64,000 bases of DNA from Vibrio penaeicida (GCF_019977755.1 NZ_AP025144.1:2976001-3040000), one strand, 5' to 3'. Counted from the stretch's first letter, positions 8,911 to 19,315 are shown. The notes: generated by a model from the letters alone, not told the origin. Numbers and translations are program-made.

Positions 8911-9581
8911 CTCCAGCCCAACTGACCGGACAAACCCAATCCCATCTTATTGATCACATCGTTGGTGCTCAAAAGATCCAAGCTTCCCCAGAAGCAGGAA
9001 AGGCACTAATTGCCCTGCACAAGGAAGCCAAAAACAAAGGGTTTGAACTGGCAGTCGCCAGTGGATTTCGAGACTATGAGCGTCAAAAATCCATTTGGAA
9101 CGCCAAGTATTCCGGTCAAAGGGCTATCTTAGACAGTCAATCCAACCCCATAGATATCTCTACGTTGTCTGATGAAGAGAAGGCTGTTGCCATTATGCGC
9201 TGGTCGGCATTGCCAGGTGCAAGCCGCCATCATTGGGGAACGGATTTCGATGTCTATGCTAAGAACTGTTTACCTGAAAATATACAGCTGCAACTTGAGC
9301 CTTGGGAATACCAAACGGGTCATCAACAAGATTTTTCAGAATGGTTACAAGAAGCGATGCCAGAGTTCGGTTTTTTTCTTCCTTATCGTGAAGATTTGGG
9401 CGGCGTCGCAATCGAGCCTTGGCACATAAGCTACCTTAGTGTTGCGAGTAAAAATCTCGCTTCATTAACGACTGAAATAATTCGTGAGGCATTGCACCTA
9501 TCGCCTATTGAAGGGCAATCAGCGGTGCTACCTTTACTGGATACTCTGTACAATCGCTTCATAATAAATGTGAGGGACTAA
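8907..9581 (+). CDS. M15 family D-alanyl-D-alanine carboxypeptidase (VanY-like)
   Basis: 224 residues of the zinc M15B peptidase family: the SxHxxGxAxD-type motif appears as [11 protein letters not shown] and the second metal site as EPWHISY. These enzymes trim the terminal D-Ala of cell-wall peptides. No signal peptide is visible, which is unusual for a wall enzyme and suggests a cytosolic recycling role or another export route. It is translationally coupled to dapE by an ATGA overlap and followed one base later by a DUF2897 gene, forming a wall/lysine-related operon. Confidence 0.88.
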   Translation: MTPAQLTGQTQSHLIDHIVGAQKIQASPEAGKALIALHKEAKNKGFELAVASGFRDYERQKSIWNAKYSGQRAILDSQSNPIDISTLSDEEKAVAIMRWSALPGASRHHWGTDFDVYAKNCLPENIQLQLEPWEYQTGHQQDFSEWLQEAMPEFGFFLPYREDLGGVAIEPWHISYLSVASKNLASLTTEIIREALHLSPIEGQSAVLPLLDTLYNRFIINVRD

Positions 9582-9582
9582 G

Positions 9583-9756
9583 ATGGAATTCCTAACCAAC
9601 CCTTGGGTCATTATCACCATTGTTTTGGCTGTCGTTATCGGCAACATTGCGGCGCTAAAATACACTGCAAAAATGAAGTTTACACCTTCTAAAAGGGAAA
9701 GTGACTTAGATAGACTCAACGAGCTAGACAAAAAAGCCCACGAAAAAGATAAATAA
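9583..9756 (+). CDS. DUF2897 small membrane protein
   Basis: 57 residues. One N-terminal membrane segment (VIITIVLAVVIGNIAAL, about residues 9-25), then a charged tail with SKRESDLDRLNELDKKA. This matches the DUF2897 family of short gamma-proteobacterial membrane proteins. GAGGG lies upstream at 9572-9576, and the ATG begins one base after the preceding stop. Function unknown; last gene of the dapE operon, followed by a terminator. Confidence 0.8.
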   Translation: MEFLTNPWVIITIVLAVVIGNIAALKYTAKMKFTPSKRESDLDRLNELDKKAHEKDK

Positions 9757-9759
9757 AAA

Positions 9760-9781
9760 GAGCCAGTCAATCGACTGGCTC
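9760..9781. terminator. Terminator hairpin between convergent genes
   Basis: GAGCCAGTC (9760-9768) and GACTGGCTC (9773-9781) form a perfect 9-bp stem with an AATC loop. The A-rich flank at 9751-9759 gives a strong U run on the minus strand, so it chiefly terminates bamC. It may also serve the dapE operon. Confidence 0.8.
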
Positions 9782-9823
9782 TTCTGATCTATTTATGACT
9801 TTCGACTTGTGAAATCAACAAAC

Positions 9824-10846
9824 TTAAAGCGACTTCTCAGCTATCTTAGCCAAGATGGGCGCTAAATCAGTAAGCAACTGTTCACTAATCGGCTTATCAG
9901 AACTGTCCGTTACGTTGATAGATGTTCTGTTGTCTAAGTCACCCATCAAGAACGTAAATGAACTGCCACTCAAGTCTAACGGCTTAACACCAATTTCTTG
10001 CCAGAATTCATCATCTGGTTTGGCGTACTTCACCTTGATAATACCTTGGGACTGGTTTCGTTCTTCAATATTAAAACCAATTTGCGGCAGAATAGTTGGC
10101 ATGTGTTGCCACAATGTAGCGTATGGCGCTCGAGCGATAATAACAGGCAATCCGCTACGGTCTTTACCAAGACTGATAGGAATACGCTTCACTAGATCCT
10201 GTGCCTTTAACGCCGCTTCAGCACGCAAATTCTGATCATAAGTTGACGTAACTAAGTTAGTCATCAGAATGTTGTAGCGCTCTTTGTCAGTCGCTTTAAC
10301 AGGCTTAACTTGATTGCCTTCACGCCAATCGATAAGTGAAATTTTAAAACCGTAGCGACGGTTCGATTCCAACTTTTCTATTGAATAGCGGCTGCCGATC
10401 TCAGAGTCCTCATCTTTCGATTTCCACGTTACCCATTCCGTTTCGATACGAGTATTTGTATTTTCTCTCAACCGAACGCCTTGGTTTGAGAGCATCTGTA
10501 AAGCGGTTCGCCATACTTTCTCTTGTTCCGTTTCTCGAACCAACCACAAGGTTGCTTCGCCGTCTTTCACTTCTGAACGTGCACCAGGAATTAAGTTCAA
10601 AATTTGTTGCGGCGGACGAATATCAACGTTCTTACCAATTCCACCCGTGTATTCACCCGCTGGAATATCGTAGTTAGGATAGAACTGCGGTGTGGCACCT
10701 TGTGGAAGCGACCACTCTTTTAGCGGCGTTGAATCAAGGTACGAAAAATCATCTTTCGCCTGGCGGCGAGATGAAGGGTCACTTGAACAAGCAGCGAGAA
10801 CAAAAACAGCCAGTGAACTGATCACTAGCTGACGTGAAAACTTCAT
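9824..10846 (-). CDS. bamC: Outer-membrane assembly lipoprotein BamC
   Basis: 340-residue lipoprotein subunit of the BAM complex that folds beta-barrel proteins into the outer membrane. Signal peptide with lipobox LAAC (Cys 20), an unstructured N-terminal segment that in the family binds BamD (around DFSYLDSTPLKEW), then two helix-grip domains. Start at ATG 10846 has AGGAG six bases upstream; an in-frame codon at 10864 has none. It lies directly downstream of dapA on the same strand, the standard dapA-bamC order, 69 bases apart. Confidence 0.95.
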   Translation of the reverse strand: MKFSRQLVISSLAVFVLAACSSDPSSRRQAKDDFSYLDSTPLKEWSLPQGATPQFYPNYDIPAGEYTGGIGKNVDIRPPQQILNLIPGARSEVKDGEATLWLVRETEQEKVWRTALQMLSNQGVRLRENTNTRIETEWVTWKSKDEDSEIGSRYSIEKLESNRRYGFKISLIDWREGNQVKPVKATDKERYNILMTNLVTSTYDQNLRAEAALKAQDLVKRIPISLGKDRSGLPVIIARAPYATLWQHMPTILPQIGFNIEERNQSQGIIKVKYAKPDDEFWQEIGVKPLDLSGSSFTFLMGDLDNRTSINVTDSSDKPISEQLLTDLAPILAKIAEKSL

Positions 10847-10915
10847 TAAAACTCCTAAATACAACCCGAAGCTATTGGCTTCGGGGTTAACTTTATTGGG
10901 TTCGTTGGTTTGACC

Positions 10916-11794
10916 CTAGCTGATCCCAGCTTCTGCTAGAGACTTTTCAATAACTGGCTGAGCCTCTTCAGAAAGCTCTGTCATTGGAAGTCTTAGGCTA
11001 CCATTTGCGATCAAACCAAGTTTATGCGCAGCCCACTTAACTGGAATAGGGCTAGCTTCAATAAACAGGTTTTTGTGCAATGTCATCAATCGTGCATTGA
11101 TAGATTCCGCTTCTTCGAACTCTCCATCTTGAGCTAAGTGCATGATTTTCGCCATATCTGCTGCTGCAATATTGTTCGTTACAGAGATTACGCCATGACC
11201 ACCTAACTTACAGAATTCGAGCCCTGTCGAGTCATCACCACTTAGTAAGATAAAATCTTCGCCACAAAGTTCACGGTGAATTGCAACTCTTTCTAAATCA
11301 CCTGTCGCATCTTTCAAAGCAACGATGTTTTCAATTTTGGCTAAACGAGCCACGGTAGCAGGCTGAAGATCAACCGCTGTGCGACCTGGTACGTTGTAAA
11401 GAATGATAGGCACATCACTGGCTTCAGAAATGGCTTTGTAGTGCTGGTATAAACCTTCTTGAGTCGGTTTGTTATAGTAAGGCGTAACACTTAGCACACC
11501 TACAATACCAGAGCCTTGAAGCAAGCGGCTAAACGTTACAGATTCGTGAGTAGCGTTTGCTCCTGTTCCCGCAACAACAGGAATACGACCATCAGCGTAC
11601 TCGACTGCTTTGCTCACCACCTTGACATGCTCTTCGATTGTTAGAGTGGCCGACTCACCCGTAGTGCCAACAGCGACGATTCCATCGGTGCCCGCTTCTA
11701 CGTGGTATTCAACAAGTTGCTTCAGGCTTTCGAAATCCACTTCACCTTCATTATTAAACGGTGTCAAAAGCGCAACCCAGCTTCCAGAAAACAT
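10916..11794 (-). CDS. dapA: 4-hydroxy-tetrahydrodipicolinate synthase
   Basis: 292 residues, class I aldolase-type TIM barrel. It condenses pyruvate with aspartate semialdehyde, the first committed step of lysine/diaminopimelate synthesis. Visible are GTTGESATL, the tyrosine of VTPYYNKP, the NVPGRT loop and the Schiff-base lysine in [10 protein letters not shown]. The ribosome binding site decides the start: GGAG touches an ATG at 11800 but lies six bases from the ATG at 11794, so the protein begins MFSGSWVAL. No riboswitch was seen upstream. Confidence 0.96.
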   Translation of the reverse strand: MFSGSWVALLTPFNNEGEVDFESLKQLVEYHVEAGTDGIVAVGTTGESATLTIEEHVKVVSKAVEYADGRIPVVAGTGANATHESVTFSRLLQGSGIVGVLSVTPYYNKPTQEGLYQHYKAISEASDVPIILYNVPGRTAVDLQPATVARLAKIENIVALKDATGDLERVAIHRELCGEDFILLSGDDSTGLEFCKLGGHGVISVTNNIAAADMAKIMHLAQDGEFEEAESINARLMTLHKNLFIEASPIPVKWAAHKLGLIANGSLRLPMTELSEEAQPVIEKSLAEAGIS

Positions 11795-12096
11795 GTCCAT
11801 CTCCTTAATAAATTCTTATACCAAATGGCGTCACTTCAACGACCTCCAGCAGGTCTACCTCAGCTCAAATGGGCTTCTAGCATGGTACTGTAACACCCTT
11901 GAATAAAACAAGGGTTCAGAGCGCCTTAGATGACAATCTCACGTTAATAATTGGAGGTTAAGCATGGATTGGTCGAAAATTTATCGAATTGGGTAAATTT
12001 TCAGGTTTGCCCACTGAAATTCTCAGTGGGTATCCGAGCGAATAGTTGGAACTGTGCTAACATGCAAATTAACAGTTATTGAAAAATTGCCTCCTC

Positions 12097-12639
12097 ATGT
12101 TACAACATTTAGTGATTACCGCTGTTGGTACGGATCGCCCGGGTATCAGTAACCAAATTACCCATTTGGTTACCGAATCGGGATGCAATATTATCGACAG
12201 CCGCATTGCACTCTTTGGCAGCGAATTTACGTTGATTATGTTGTTGTCTGGAAATAGCAACAGCTTAGCCCGAGTTGAAACTCGCCTTCCTCTTTTAGGT
12301 CAAGAACATGATCTAATTACGATCATGAAACGTACCTCTCCTCATCAGCACCCCGATCATGTCTATCGGATAGAAGTCTTTGTTGAATCTGAAGACAAAC
12401 TAGGGTTGACTGAGAAATTCACTCAGTTTTTTGCTGACCGACAAATCGGTATGTCTTCACTCAGTGCGCAAACTATCGATAAATCCAAGGTCGAAAAAGA
12501 ACAGAATCAATTTCATATTGCGTTGACAGCCCACGTCGATGGCGAATGTAACCTGATGCAGTTGGAAGAAGACTTCCAATTACTGTGTTCACAGCTATCG
12601 GTTCAAGGCTCACTAAATTTCATAAAAAACAGCCAATAA
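12097..12639 (+). CDS. gcvR: Glycine cleavage system transcriptional repressor-type ACT protein
   Basis: 180 residues with two ACT-like domains: residues 1-80 beginning LQHLVITAVGTDRPG, and residues 90-170 with EVFVESEDKLGL. In E. coli GcvR binds GcvA and prevents activation of the glycine cleavage operon. Start is ATG 12097 by family comparison; an in-frame TTG at 12079 is also possible, and neither has a strong ribosome binding site. bcp follows after 17 bases, the usual gcvR-bcp operon. Confidence 0.92.
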   Translation: MLQHLVITAVGTDRPGISNQITHLVTESGCNIIDSRIALFGSEFTLIMLLSGNSNSLARVETRLPLLGQEHDLITIMKRTSPHQHPDHVYRIEVFVESEDKLGLTEKFTQFFADRQIGMSSLSAQTIDKSKVEKEQNQFHIALTAHVDGECNLMQLEEDFQLLCSQLSVQGSLNFIKNSQ

Positions 12640-12656
12640 AAATAAAGGATCGCTCA

Positions 12657-13127
12657 ATGGAAACTTTGACTGCTGGCGCGCCTGCTCCAGCCTTTTCACT
12701 ATTAGATCAAGACGGTAACACCGTGACATTATCTGACTTTGAGGGCAAAAAAGTATTGTTCTACTTTTACCCTAAAGCCATGACTCCAGGTTGCACAGTG
12801 CAAGCGAAAGGTCTTAGAGATGTCAAAGCCGAACTGGATGCACACAATGTTGTGGTTCTTGGTGTTAGCATCGACCCAGTAAAACGCTTGGGTAAATTCA
12901 TCGAACGAGATGAACTCAACTTCACCCTACTTTCTGATGAAGATCATACCGTTGCTGAACAGTTCGGTGTTTGGGGCGAGAAAAAATTCATGGGGAAAGT
13001 GTACGACGGTCTGCACCGCATCAGCTTCCTGATTAATGAAGAAGGTGTGATTGAACATGTGTTCAACAAGTTCAAAACTAAGACGCACCATGAAGTTGTA
13101 TTGGATTATTTCAATCAATCTGCGTAA
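12657..13127 (+). CDS. bcp: Thiol peroxidase / alkyl hydroperoxide reductase Bcp (PrxQ)
   Basis: 156-residue peroxiredoxin that reduces hydroperoxides with thioredoxin. The peroxidatic cysteine is Cys46 in MTPGCTVQA. In E. coli Bcp a resolving cysteine follows five residues later (CTVQAC); here that position is lysine (CTVQAK), so this looks like a one-cysteine type. Start at ATG 12657 has AAAGGA upstream; an overlapping earlier frame start inside gcvR is a shadow. Followed by a strong palindromic terminator shared with perM. Confidence 0.94.
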   Translation: METLTAGAPAPAFSLLDQDGNTVTLSDFEGKKVLFYFYPKAMTPGCTVQAKGLRDVKAELDAHNVVVLGVSIDPVKRLGKFIERDELNFTLLSDEDHTVAEQFGVWGEKKFMGKVYDGLHRISFLINEEGVIEHVFNKFKTKTHHEVVLDYFNQSA

Positions 13128-13146
13128 GAATTTACTGTAAAACCAA

Positions 13147-13176
13147 AAAGGCCTCTGATATCAGAGGCTTTTTTTA
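13147..13176. terminator. Bidirectional terminator between bcp and perM
   Basis: Perfect palindrome GCCTCTGATATCAGAGGC at 13151-13168. It is flanked by A5 on the left and T7 on the right, giving a U run in both directions. It serves bcp (plus) and the perM gene (minus). Confidence 0.88.
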
Positions 13177-13191
13177 TATCTACATTTAAAG

Positions 13192-14268
13192 CTAATCGGA
13201 TTTAGGTATTGGGGCTTTTGATTCCGTATTGGGCAGCGCGTTAATGACGGCTTTCACCAAGGTTGCTAAAGGAATAGCAAAGAAAACGCCCCAGAACCCC
13301 CAGAGCCCTCCAAACACCAGAACTGAAACAATGATGGCGACTGGATGCAAATTTACTGCTTCAGAAAACAACACTGGAACCAGTACGTTGCCATCAAGCG
13401 CTTGAATGATGCCATACGCAACAAGAAGCCAGTAAAACTGTGGTGTTAACCCCCACTGGAATAACCCGACAATGGCCACCGGCACAGTCACTGCCGCCGC
13501 ACCAATATAAGGAATCAGCACAGACAAACCCACCGCCACTGCTAGTAAAACGGAATATCTCAGATCGAGAATGGCAAACGTCACGTAACTGACACCACCT
13601 ACGATTAAGATTTCCATCACTTTTCCGCGAATGTAATTCGAAATTTGTTGGTTCATCTCGCGCCAAACCTTGGTCGCTAAACGTCTATTTTCAGGTAGAA
13701 AGCCACTCAACATTGACATCATTTCTGCTTTGTCTTTCAACAAAAAGAACACCAATAAGGGCACTAAGATTAGGTAAACTGCAAGTGTTGCAATGCTAAC
13801 GAGTGAAGCCAGTGACCCTTTCACCACGCTTTCACCTAAGCCAAGAACTTTGTTCTTAGCATTTGAAACAATCGATTCGACTATTTGGAGGTTAGCCAAC
13901 TCTGGATACTGTTCTGGAATAGAAGCGATAAACCCTTGAAGCCCGTTATACATATTAGGGATATCGTTAATCAAGTTACCCACTTGGCTCCATATGGTTG
14001 GCATTAAACCAAAAACAGCCATTAGCATAAGACCTAGAAAAGCCAACACCACAATAGGCACTGCCGCCGCACGAGGCAGCCCCAAACGGATCATTTGCAT
14101 TACCGGCCATTCAAGCAAGTAAGCGATCACTATTGCGACTAACAGCGGCGCAATTAAGTGTCCGAAAAAGTAGATAGTGGCAAAGCCAAACAGAAGAATA
14201 GCAACCAAGCTGACTGCGTGAGGGTCGGAAAAACGTCGCTTATACCAGCGGCTGACCATATCGAACAT
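13192..14268 (-). CDS. perM: AI-2E family transporter / PerM-type permease
   Basis: 358 residues with about eight membrane segments and the family's central soluble stretch (about residues 95-150). The C-terminal hydrophobic repeat includes DGNVLVPVLFSEAVNLHP, a hallmark of the AI-2E/PerM family. Members include quorum-signal exporters and sodium/proton antiporters; the substrate here is unknown. ATG 14268 overlaps the stop of the upstream TusA-like gene (TAATG), which fixes the start and implies translational coupling. An upstream in-frame start at 14310 lies within that gene. Confidence 0.9.
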   Translation of the reverse strand: MFDMVSRWYKRRFSDPHAVSLVAILLFGFATIYFFGHLIAPLLVAIVIAYLLEWPVMQMIRLGLPRAAAVPIVVLAFLGLMLMAVFGLMPTIWSQVGNLINDIPNMYNGLQGFIASIPEQYPELANLQIVESIVSNAKNKVLGLGESVVKGSLASLVSIATLAVYLILVPLLVFFLLKDKAEMMSMLSGFLPENRRLATKVWREMNQQISNYIRGKVMEILIVGGVSYVTFAILDLRYSVLLAVAVGLSVLIPYIGAAAVTVPVAIVGLFQWGLTPQFYWLLVAYGIIQALDGNVLVPVLFSEAVNLHPVAIIVSVLVFGGLWGFWGVFFAIPLATLVKAVINALPNTESKAPIPKSD

Positions 14269-14498
14269 TATGAATCGCTCTCTCTTACTACGGTTAAAGT
14301 GGACACACACTCATTCTCTTCCAAATGGACCGAAAAGAGGGATGAAGAAAAGTATCGTATCATATCTTGTATTGAGCTTTTATCATGCACTTGAATGACT
14401 AAGGTCTCTTTCTCTTTTAAGCTTGCTGCGCGACGCTTCGCTAGAAGCAACGCCATTGGGCAGCGTTCTTCACATAAATCAAGCGTGTAGCTGTTCAT
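14268..14498 (-). CDS. TusA/SirA-like sulfur-carrier family protein
   Basis: 76 residues: MNSYTLDLCEERCPMALLLAKRRAA, with the family cysteine in a CP motif (Cys 13) at the start of the first helix, then the beta strands and EKETLVIQVHDKSSIQDMI. TusA family proteins carry persulfide sulfur. The classical CPxP is CPMA here, so the second proline is missing, as in some divergent paralogues. Start at ATG 14498; an upstream frame start at 14510 is weaker. It overlaps perM by one base (TAATG). A similar pairing is found in other Vibrio genomes in my recollection. Confidence 0.78.
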   Translation of the reverse strand: MNSYTLDLCEERCPMALLLAKRRAASLKEKETLVIQVHDKSSIQDMIRYFSSSLFSVHLEENECVSTLTVVRESDS

Positions 14499-14732
14499 TC
14501 TTAGCACCAATACTTACTATTGTGCCTGTATTGTAATAGCATTTGGACCTATGGTCTCCCACTTCATTCGCAGAAGTGGAGATGATCGTGCCAAAATGTT
14601 TGAGCTCTTTATGTTTTAAACTGCGCCCATTGATGAAATAAATAGCAATCAAAAATTGATAGGCGAACCATATCTGTGTTCAACAGTCCAATTACACGAT
14701 ACGACATAAAAATGACAATGTAATGGAGCAGA

Positions 14733-16190
14733 ATGTTTAAATTTACTCGTTCAACCCTGTACCTCAGCATGGCCGCTCTCCTGAGTCAGCCAACTCTGGC
14801 GCAGAATTCGGGGTATGAATTGCCAGATATAGGAACGGCTGCTGCCTCTACACTGACGATCGATCAGGAATCATTGTATGGCGATGCGTACATGCGCATG
14901 TTGCGCAGAAGCCAACCCATCGTTAATGACCCAGTATTAAACGAATACATTAGTACCATTGGTCATCAACTCGTTGCTAATGCCAACGACGTAAAAACAC
15001 CGTTTAACTTCTTCCTTATTCAAGATAGAGACATCAACGCCTTTGCCTTTTTTGGTGGATACGTTGCACTCCATTCTGGTCTGTTCCTACACGCACAAAC
15101 AGAAAGCGAATTAGCTTCAGTACTTGCTCACGAAATCGCACACATTACTCAGCGCCATCTCGCGAGAGCAATGGAAGACCAAGCTCGTCGCTCTCCTGCA
15201 ACCATCGCTGCATTGGTAGGTTCTTTATTGCTTGCCGTTGCCGCACCTCAAGCAGGTATTGCTGCTATTGCTGCCACTCAAGCAGGGATGATTCAAAGCC
15301 AAATTAACTACACTCGCTCTAATGAAAAAGAAGCCGATCGCTTTGGTATTGTCACCATGTCTAAAGCTGGTTTCGATCCCCAAGCCATGCCGCAATTCTT
15401 TGGTCGATTGGCGGATGAGTTTCGTTACGTGAGTAAGCCGCCTCCAATGCTACTGACGCACCCATTGCCTGAAGACCGAATTACGGATTCGCGCGCGCGA
15501 GCACAAAGCATGCCTCCAAAACGGTTAGGTCCATCTATCGAATACAACTTAGCCAGAGCACGAATCATTGCACGGCACGCTGGTATTGATAGTGAAGCAG
15601 CCATAGATTGGATGGACAGAAGGCTTAAGAAAGCTCATCGAGATATCGTACCGACATTAAAATACGGTAAAGCCCTCGCATTGCTCGATATGAAAAAACT
15701 GGATGAAGCAGAAACGCTGTTAGTCCAGTTAGACAAACAAGATCCAAACAACAATTTTTATTTAGATGCGCTTTCAGACTTGTATTTATATAAAAAAGAA
15801 TACGATAAAGGGCTGGCTATGCTAAAAAGAGCCCTGGATAAAAAGCCGAACAACCCTGTACTTGAAATCAACTACGCTAACTTGTTAGTAGAAAGCGAAA
15901 GGTATAATGAGGCAACTCGGCTTTTACAACGTTACACACATTCTCACCCAGAAGACGTAAACGGCTGGGCAATGCTTGCGGATTCTACCGCTCAGCAAGG
16001 CAAACGAGACGAAGAGGCAGCAGCGAGAGGCGAGATTTTTGCTCTCAAAGCGGATTGGAAGCAAGCCATCAGTTTCTATGCCGAAGCCAGTAAGCTGGTA
16101 GAACTTGGAAGCCTAAAACAGGCGCGATATGACGCAAGAATTGACCAGCTAGGGCTGCAACGCGACCGCTTTTACGCCCTTCAAAATTAG
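14733..16190 (+). CDS. bepA: Periplasmic M48 metalloprotease/chaperone BepA
   Basis: 485 residues. Signal peptide (cleavage after about residue 23, TLA-QNS), M48 peptidase domain with zinc motif HEIAH at 133-137 and the third ligand in EKEADRFG, and a C-terminal TPR region (about 300-480). BepA helps assemble or degrade LptD and other BAM substrates. GGAG lies 5 bases before the ATG. The gene ends with TAG inside a 17-bp repeat that occurs three times. The divergent neighbour is the TusA-like gene. Confidence 0.95.
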   Translation: MFKFTRSTLYLSMAALLSQPTLAQNSGYELPDIGTAAASTLTIDQESLYGDAYMRMLRRSQPIVNDPVLNEYISTIGHQLVANANDVKTPFNFFLIQDRDINAFAFFGGYVALHSGLFLHAQTESELASVLAHEIAHITQRHLARAMEDQARRSPATIAALVGSLLLAVAAPQAGIAAIAATQAGMIQSQINYTRSNEKEADRFGIVTMSKAGFDPQAMPQFFGRLADEFRYVSKPPPMLLTHPLPEDRITDSRARAQSMPPKRLGPSIEYNLARARIIARHAGIDSEAAIDWMDRRLKKAHRDIVPTLKYGKALALLDMKKLDEAETLLVQLDKQDPNNNFYLDALSDLYLYKKEYDKGLAMLKRALDKKPNNPVLEINYANLLVESERYNEATRLLQRYTHSHPEDVNGWAMLADSTAQQGKRDEEAAARGEIFALKADWKQAISFYAEASKLVELGSLKQARYDARIDQLGLQRDRFYALQN

Positions 16191-16237
16191 AAAACATAAG
16201 CACTTAGAAAACATAGGCACTTAGAAAAGATAAGCAC
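16187..16237 (+). repeat. 17-bp tandem repeat beginning at the bepA stop codon, three copies
   Basis: Units 16187-16203, 16204-16220 and 16221-16237, each starting TTAGAAAA and ending GCAC. Copy 2 differs from copy 1 at one base and copy 3 at one base. The first TAG is the bepA stop codon (16188-16190), so the stop is present three times at 17-bp spacing. Confidence 0.93.
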
Positions 16238-16306
16238 CACAGCCTGAGAACTTACCGTCTGTGAATTCAAACTGTGTGCAAGGTAAAAAGCTAATAAGGA
16301 ATCAAC

Positions 16307-17241
<935 letters not shown>

Positions 17242-17265
17242 GGTTAATCGCCCTAAGGACTCTGT

Positions 17266-17682
17266 ATGACGGAATCTCAATCCATTAAGTATCGATACTT
17301 AGCGTTAGCTGGAAACATTGGTCTTTTAGGCTGGGTTGCTTTATGGCAGATCAGCCTATCTCCTCATCCTCATATCAATAGCGTAACACTCGCACTTGCA
17401 TGGTGTGTCCCACTGCTACTTCCCTTACCGGGTATTTTAGCAGGTAAGCCTTACACACACGCATGGGCTAATTTTGTTTTGATGTTGTATTTTCTGCATG
17501 CGCTGACCATTTTGTATGTTAATGAAGGCGAGCGATGGCTTGCGGTGGTGGAGCTTTTATTAACCACTATTGCCTTTGTAGGAAACACCCTTTATGCGCG
17601 GCAAAGAGGAAAAGAACTAGGTCTAAAACTCACGAAGCTTTCTGAAGTAGAGAAACAAGAAAAAGCACGTTTTGAGCAGTAG
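17266..17682 (+). CDS. DUF2069 family inner-membrane protein
   Basis: 138 residues with four membrane segments (about 13-32, 42-61, 65-84 and 90-110) and a charged C-terminal tail. This matches the DUF2069 family that typically follows wrbA-like genes in gamma-proteobacteria. Function unknown. Starts 24 bases after the oxidoreductase, third gene of the arsC operon, followed by two hairpins. Confidence 0.84.
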   Translation: MTESQSIKYRYLALAGNIGLLGWVALWQISLSPHPHINSVTLALAWCVPLLLPLPGILAGKPYTHAWANFVLMLYFLHALTILYVNEGERWLAVVELLLTTIAFVGNTLYARQRGKELGLKLTKLSEVEKQEKARFEQ

Positions 17683-17694
17683 AAATTTGAAGAG

Positions 17695-17762
17695 TTGATG
17701 CTTGAGTAGTCAATCAAGCATCAAAAAAAGAAGAGCTCCCCATCGGAAGCTCTTCTTTTTTA
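17695..17762 (+). terminator. Tandem hairpins, the second a terminator
   Basis: Hairpin 1 pairs TTGATGCTTGA (17695-17705) with TCAAGCATCAA (17714-17724) without a following T run. Hairpin 2 pairs GAAGAGCT (17730-17737) with AGCTCTTC (17748-17755), flanked by A7 on the left and T6 on the right, so it can terminate in both directions (arsC operon and the DUF2066 gene). Confidence 0.78.
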
Positions 17763-17793
17763 TGCATGTAATTCTATTGTGTACGAACTTCTT

Positions 17794-19119
17794 TTAAAGA
17801 CCAAGCCACTCATACACCAAGTCCGCTTTTTCTTCAGGAGTCGCTTCTTCGACGACTTCAGCACTAATGCTTGGAACGCCATCAACAGTAGACGAATCAT
17901 CTGTTTGTACAGGGGCTTCTGACGTATCCCCTTCTACTGAAAGCTCATCGCTGACTAGCTGATCTGTCGTTTCACCTGTAGCCACGTCTGTTTCTACTGC
18001 GCCCTCATCGGCGATCTCGGGTGCGACAAGTTCAGGTTCGGCTGTTTGAGGATCGGTAGATTCTACTGGCGTACTTTCAACTCGTTGCTCTTCTTCACTC
18101 TCAACATAAGCGTCCAAAGTAAACGCTCTCACTTGTTTAAAGTTTTCTAACTCACGCTGAAAATCCACAACTGGAGCAAGTAAATTGACTTTAAAAGTGA
18201 CATCGTTGCCTTTGATTTTTAAAATCTCTGTCGATGCAACCGAGTTCAAGCCTTCAAACAAAGACTCCAATTGGAAGAAATCGCGTGAACTTTTAACGTC
18301 CAAAAATTGAACTGTCACGCTTTCTGTCGATACATCCGAAACCTGAACCGCACTTTTACTCGCAAAGTAATCGCTGATGCTATCGACCACAGTTTGCAGT
18401 GTAGAATTAAATTCACCTCGCTCCTGCCCCGACATAGGAGATTGCTGAGAGCCAAGCATTTGCTCCGGTGATTGGTCAAACAAAGTCCAACGCACAGATG
18501 CTCTGCCTGAGCTTAAGTGTTGTACCCGCAGAACCAATACCGCATCCGCAGGATAACGTGAGCTGGCTCTACTGATTGGTTCAACAAAGGCTCCCCAGAT
18601 CTCCGGTGCAGAGATTCCTGTTACATCATCAAAGTCACCAACTGGTACGGTAATGGGTAAGCCTCGAGAATCGGCATACTGGTTCAACAGTTTAGTAACG
18701 TTAGAGCCACTCTGCTCCCACACTATTTGGCGTTCATAGCGATCTTCTTCAATAATCCACATTAAAATGGAAGCGCGATTTTCAGACCAATACGGCAAGC
18801 CCGCCTGAGTCAATAACCCCTGAATTTGTCTTGGACTAAAAGCGACTTTTAACGTTTCTTGCCCATCTAATTGCCCGAAGCTAATTTGAGAAAGATAAGG
18901 GCCTGTGCTCTTTTTCGCTTTTTCGATAACCGGATTACTGGCAACGGTTTTTTGTCCAGATGCCTTAATAAGAACCTGCTCTAACCCTTGAGCTTTCGCA
19001 AGATCCTCTGCATTTTCTTCTTCAGTCAATACAATTTCAGATTGGAATACGTCCACTTTAGTTAAAGCAAAGCCAGGAAAAGCCAGCAAACTCAACAACA
19101 AACAAGCTATCCGATTCAT
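17794..19119 (-). CDS. DUF2066 domain protein, exported
   Basis: 441 residues: signal peptide (MNRIACLLLSLLAFPGFA, cleaved near 18-19), a DUF2066 body (about 20-345), then a long acidic, Thr/Ser/Glu-rich low-complexity tail (about 350-430) ending EEKADLVYEWLGL. Start at ATG 19119 is chosen because it begins a clear signal peptide and has GAGA upstream; an in-frame start at 19293 would precede it with 58 unconvincing residues. Function unknown; a periplasmic or surface location is inferred. Confidence 0.85.
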   Translation of the reverse strand: MNRIACLLLSLLAFPGFALTKVDVFQSEIVLTEEENAEDLAKAQGLEQVLIKASGQKTVASNPVIEKAKKSTGPYLSQISFGQLDGQETLKVAFSPRQIQGLLTQAGLPYWSENRASILMWIIEEDRYERQIVWEQSGSNVTKLLNQYADSRGLPITVPVGDFDDVTGISAPEIWGAFVEPISRASSRYPADAVLVLRVQHLSSGRASVRWTLFDQSPEQMLGSQQSPMSGQERGEFNSTLQTVVDSISDYFASKSAVQVSDVSTESVTVQFLDVKSSRDFFQLESLFEGLNSVASTEILKIKGNDVTFKVNLLAPVVDFQRELENFKQVRAFTLDAYVESEEEQRVESTPVESTDPQTAEPELVAPEIADEGAVETDVATGETTDQLVSDELSVEGDTSEAPVQTDDSSTVDGVPSISAEVVEEATPEEKADLVYEWLGL

Positions 19120-19315
19120 AAATTCTCTGTCACAACGTGAATGAACCTCAAATGATAAGCAACTCTCAATGCCGGAGCAAGGAAACATCGCGAATACAGT
19201 GACATCCCCCTTCACTGGAATAATTCCCCCTGTATAGATATTTTTTGACCCATTTATCAATGCAATCGTTTTCTTAGTGATAAAATCCTGCAAATTTTAA
19301 AAATGGAAGAGAATC

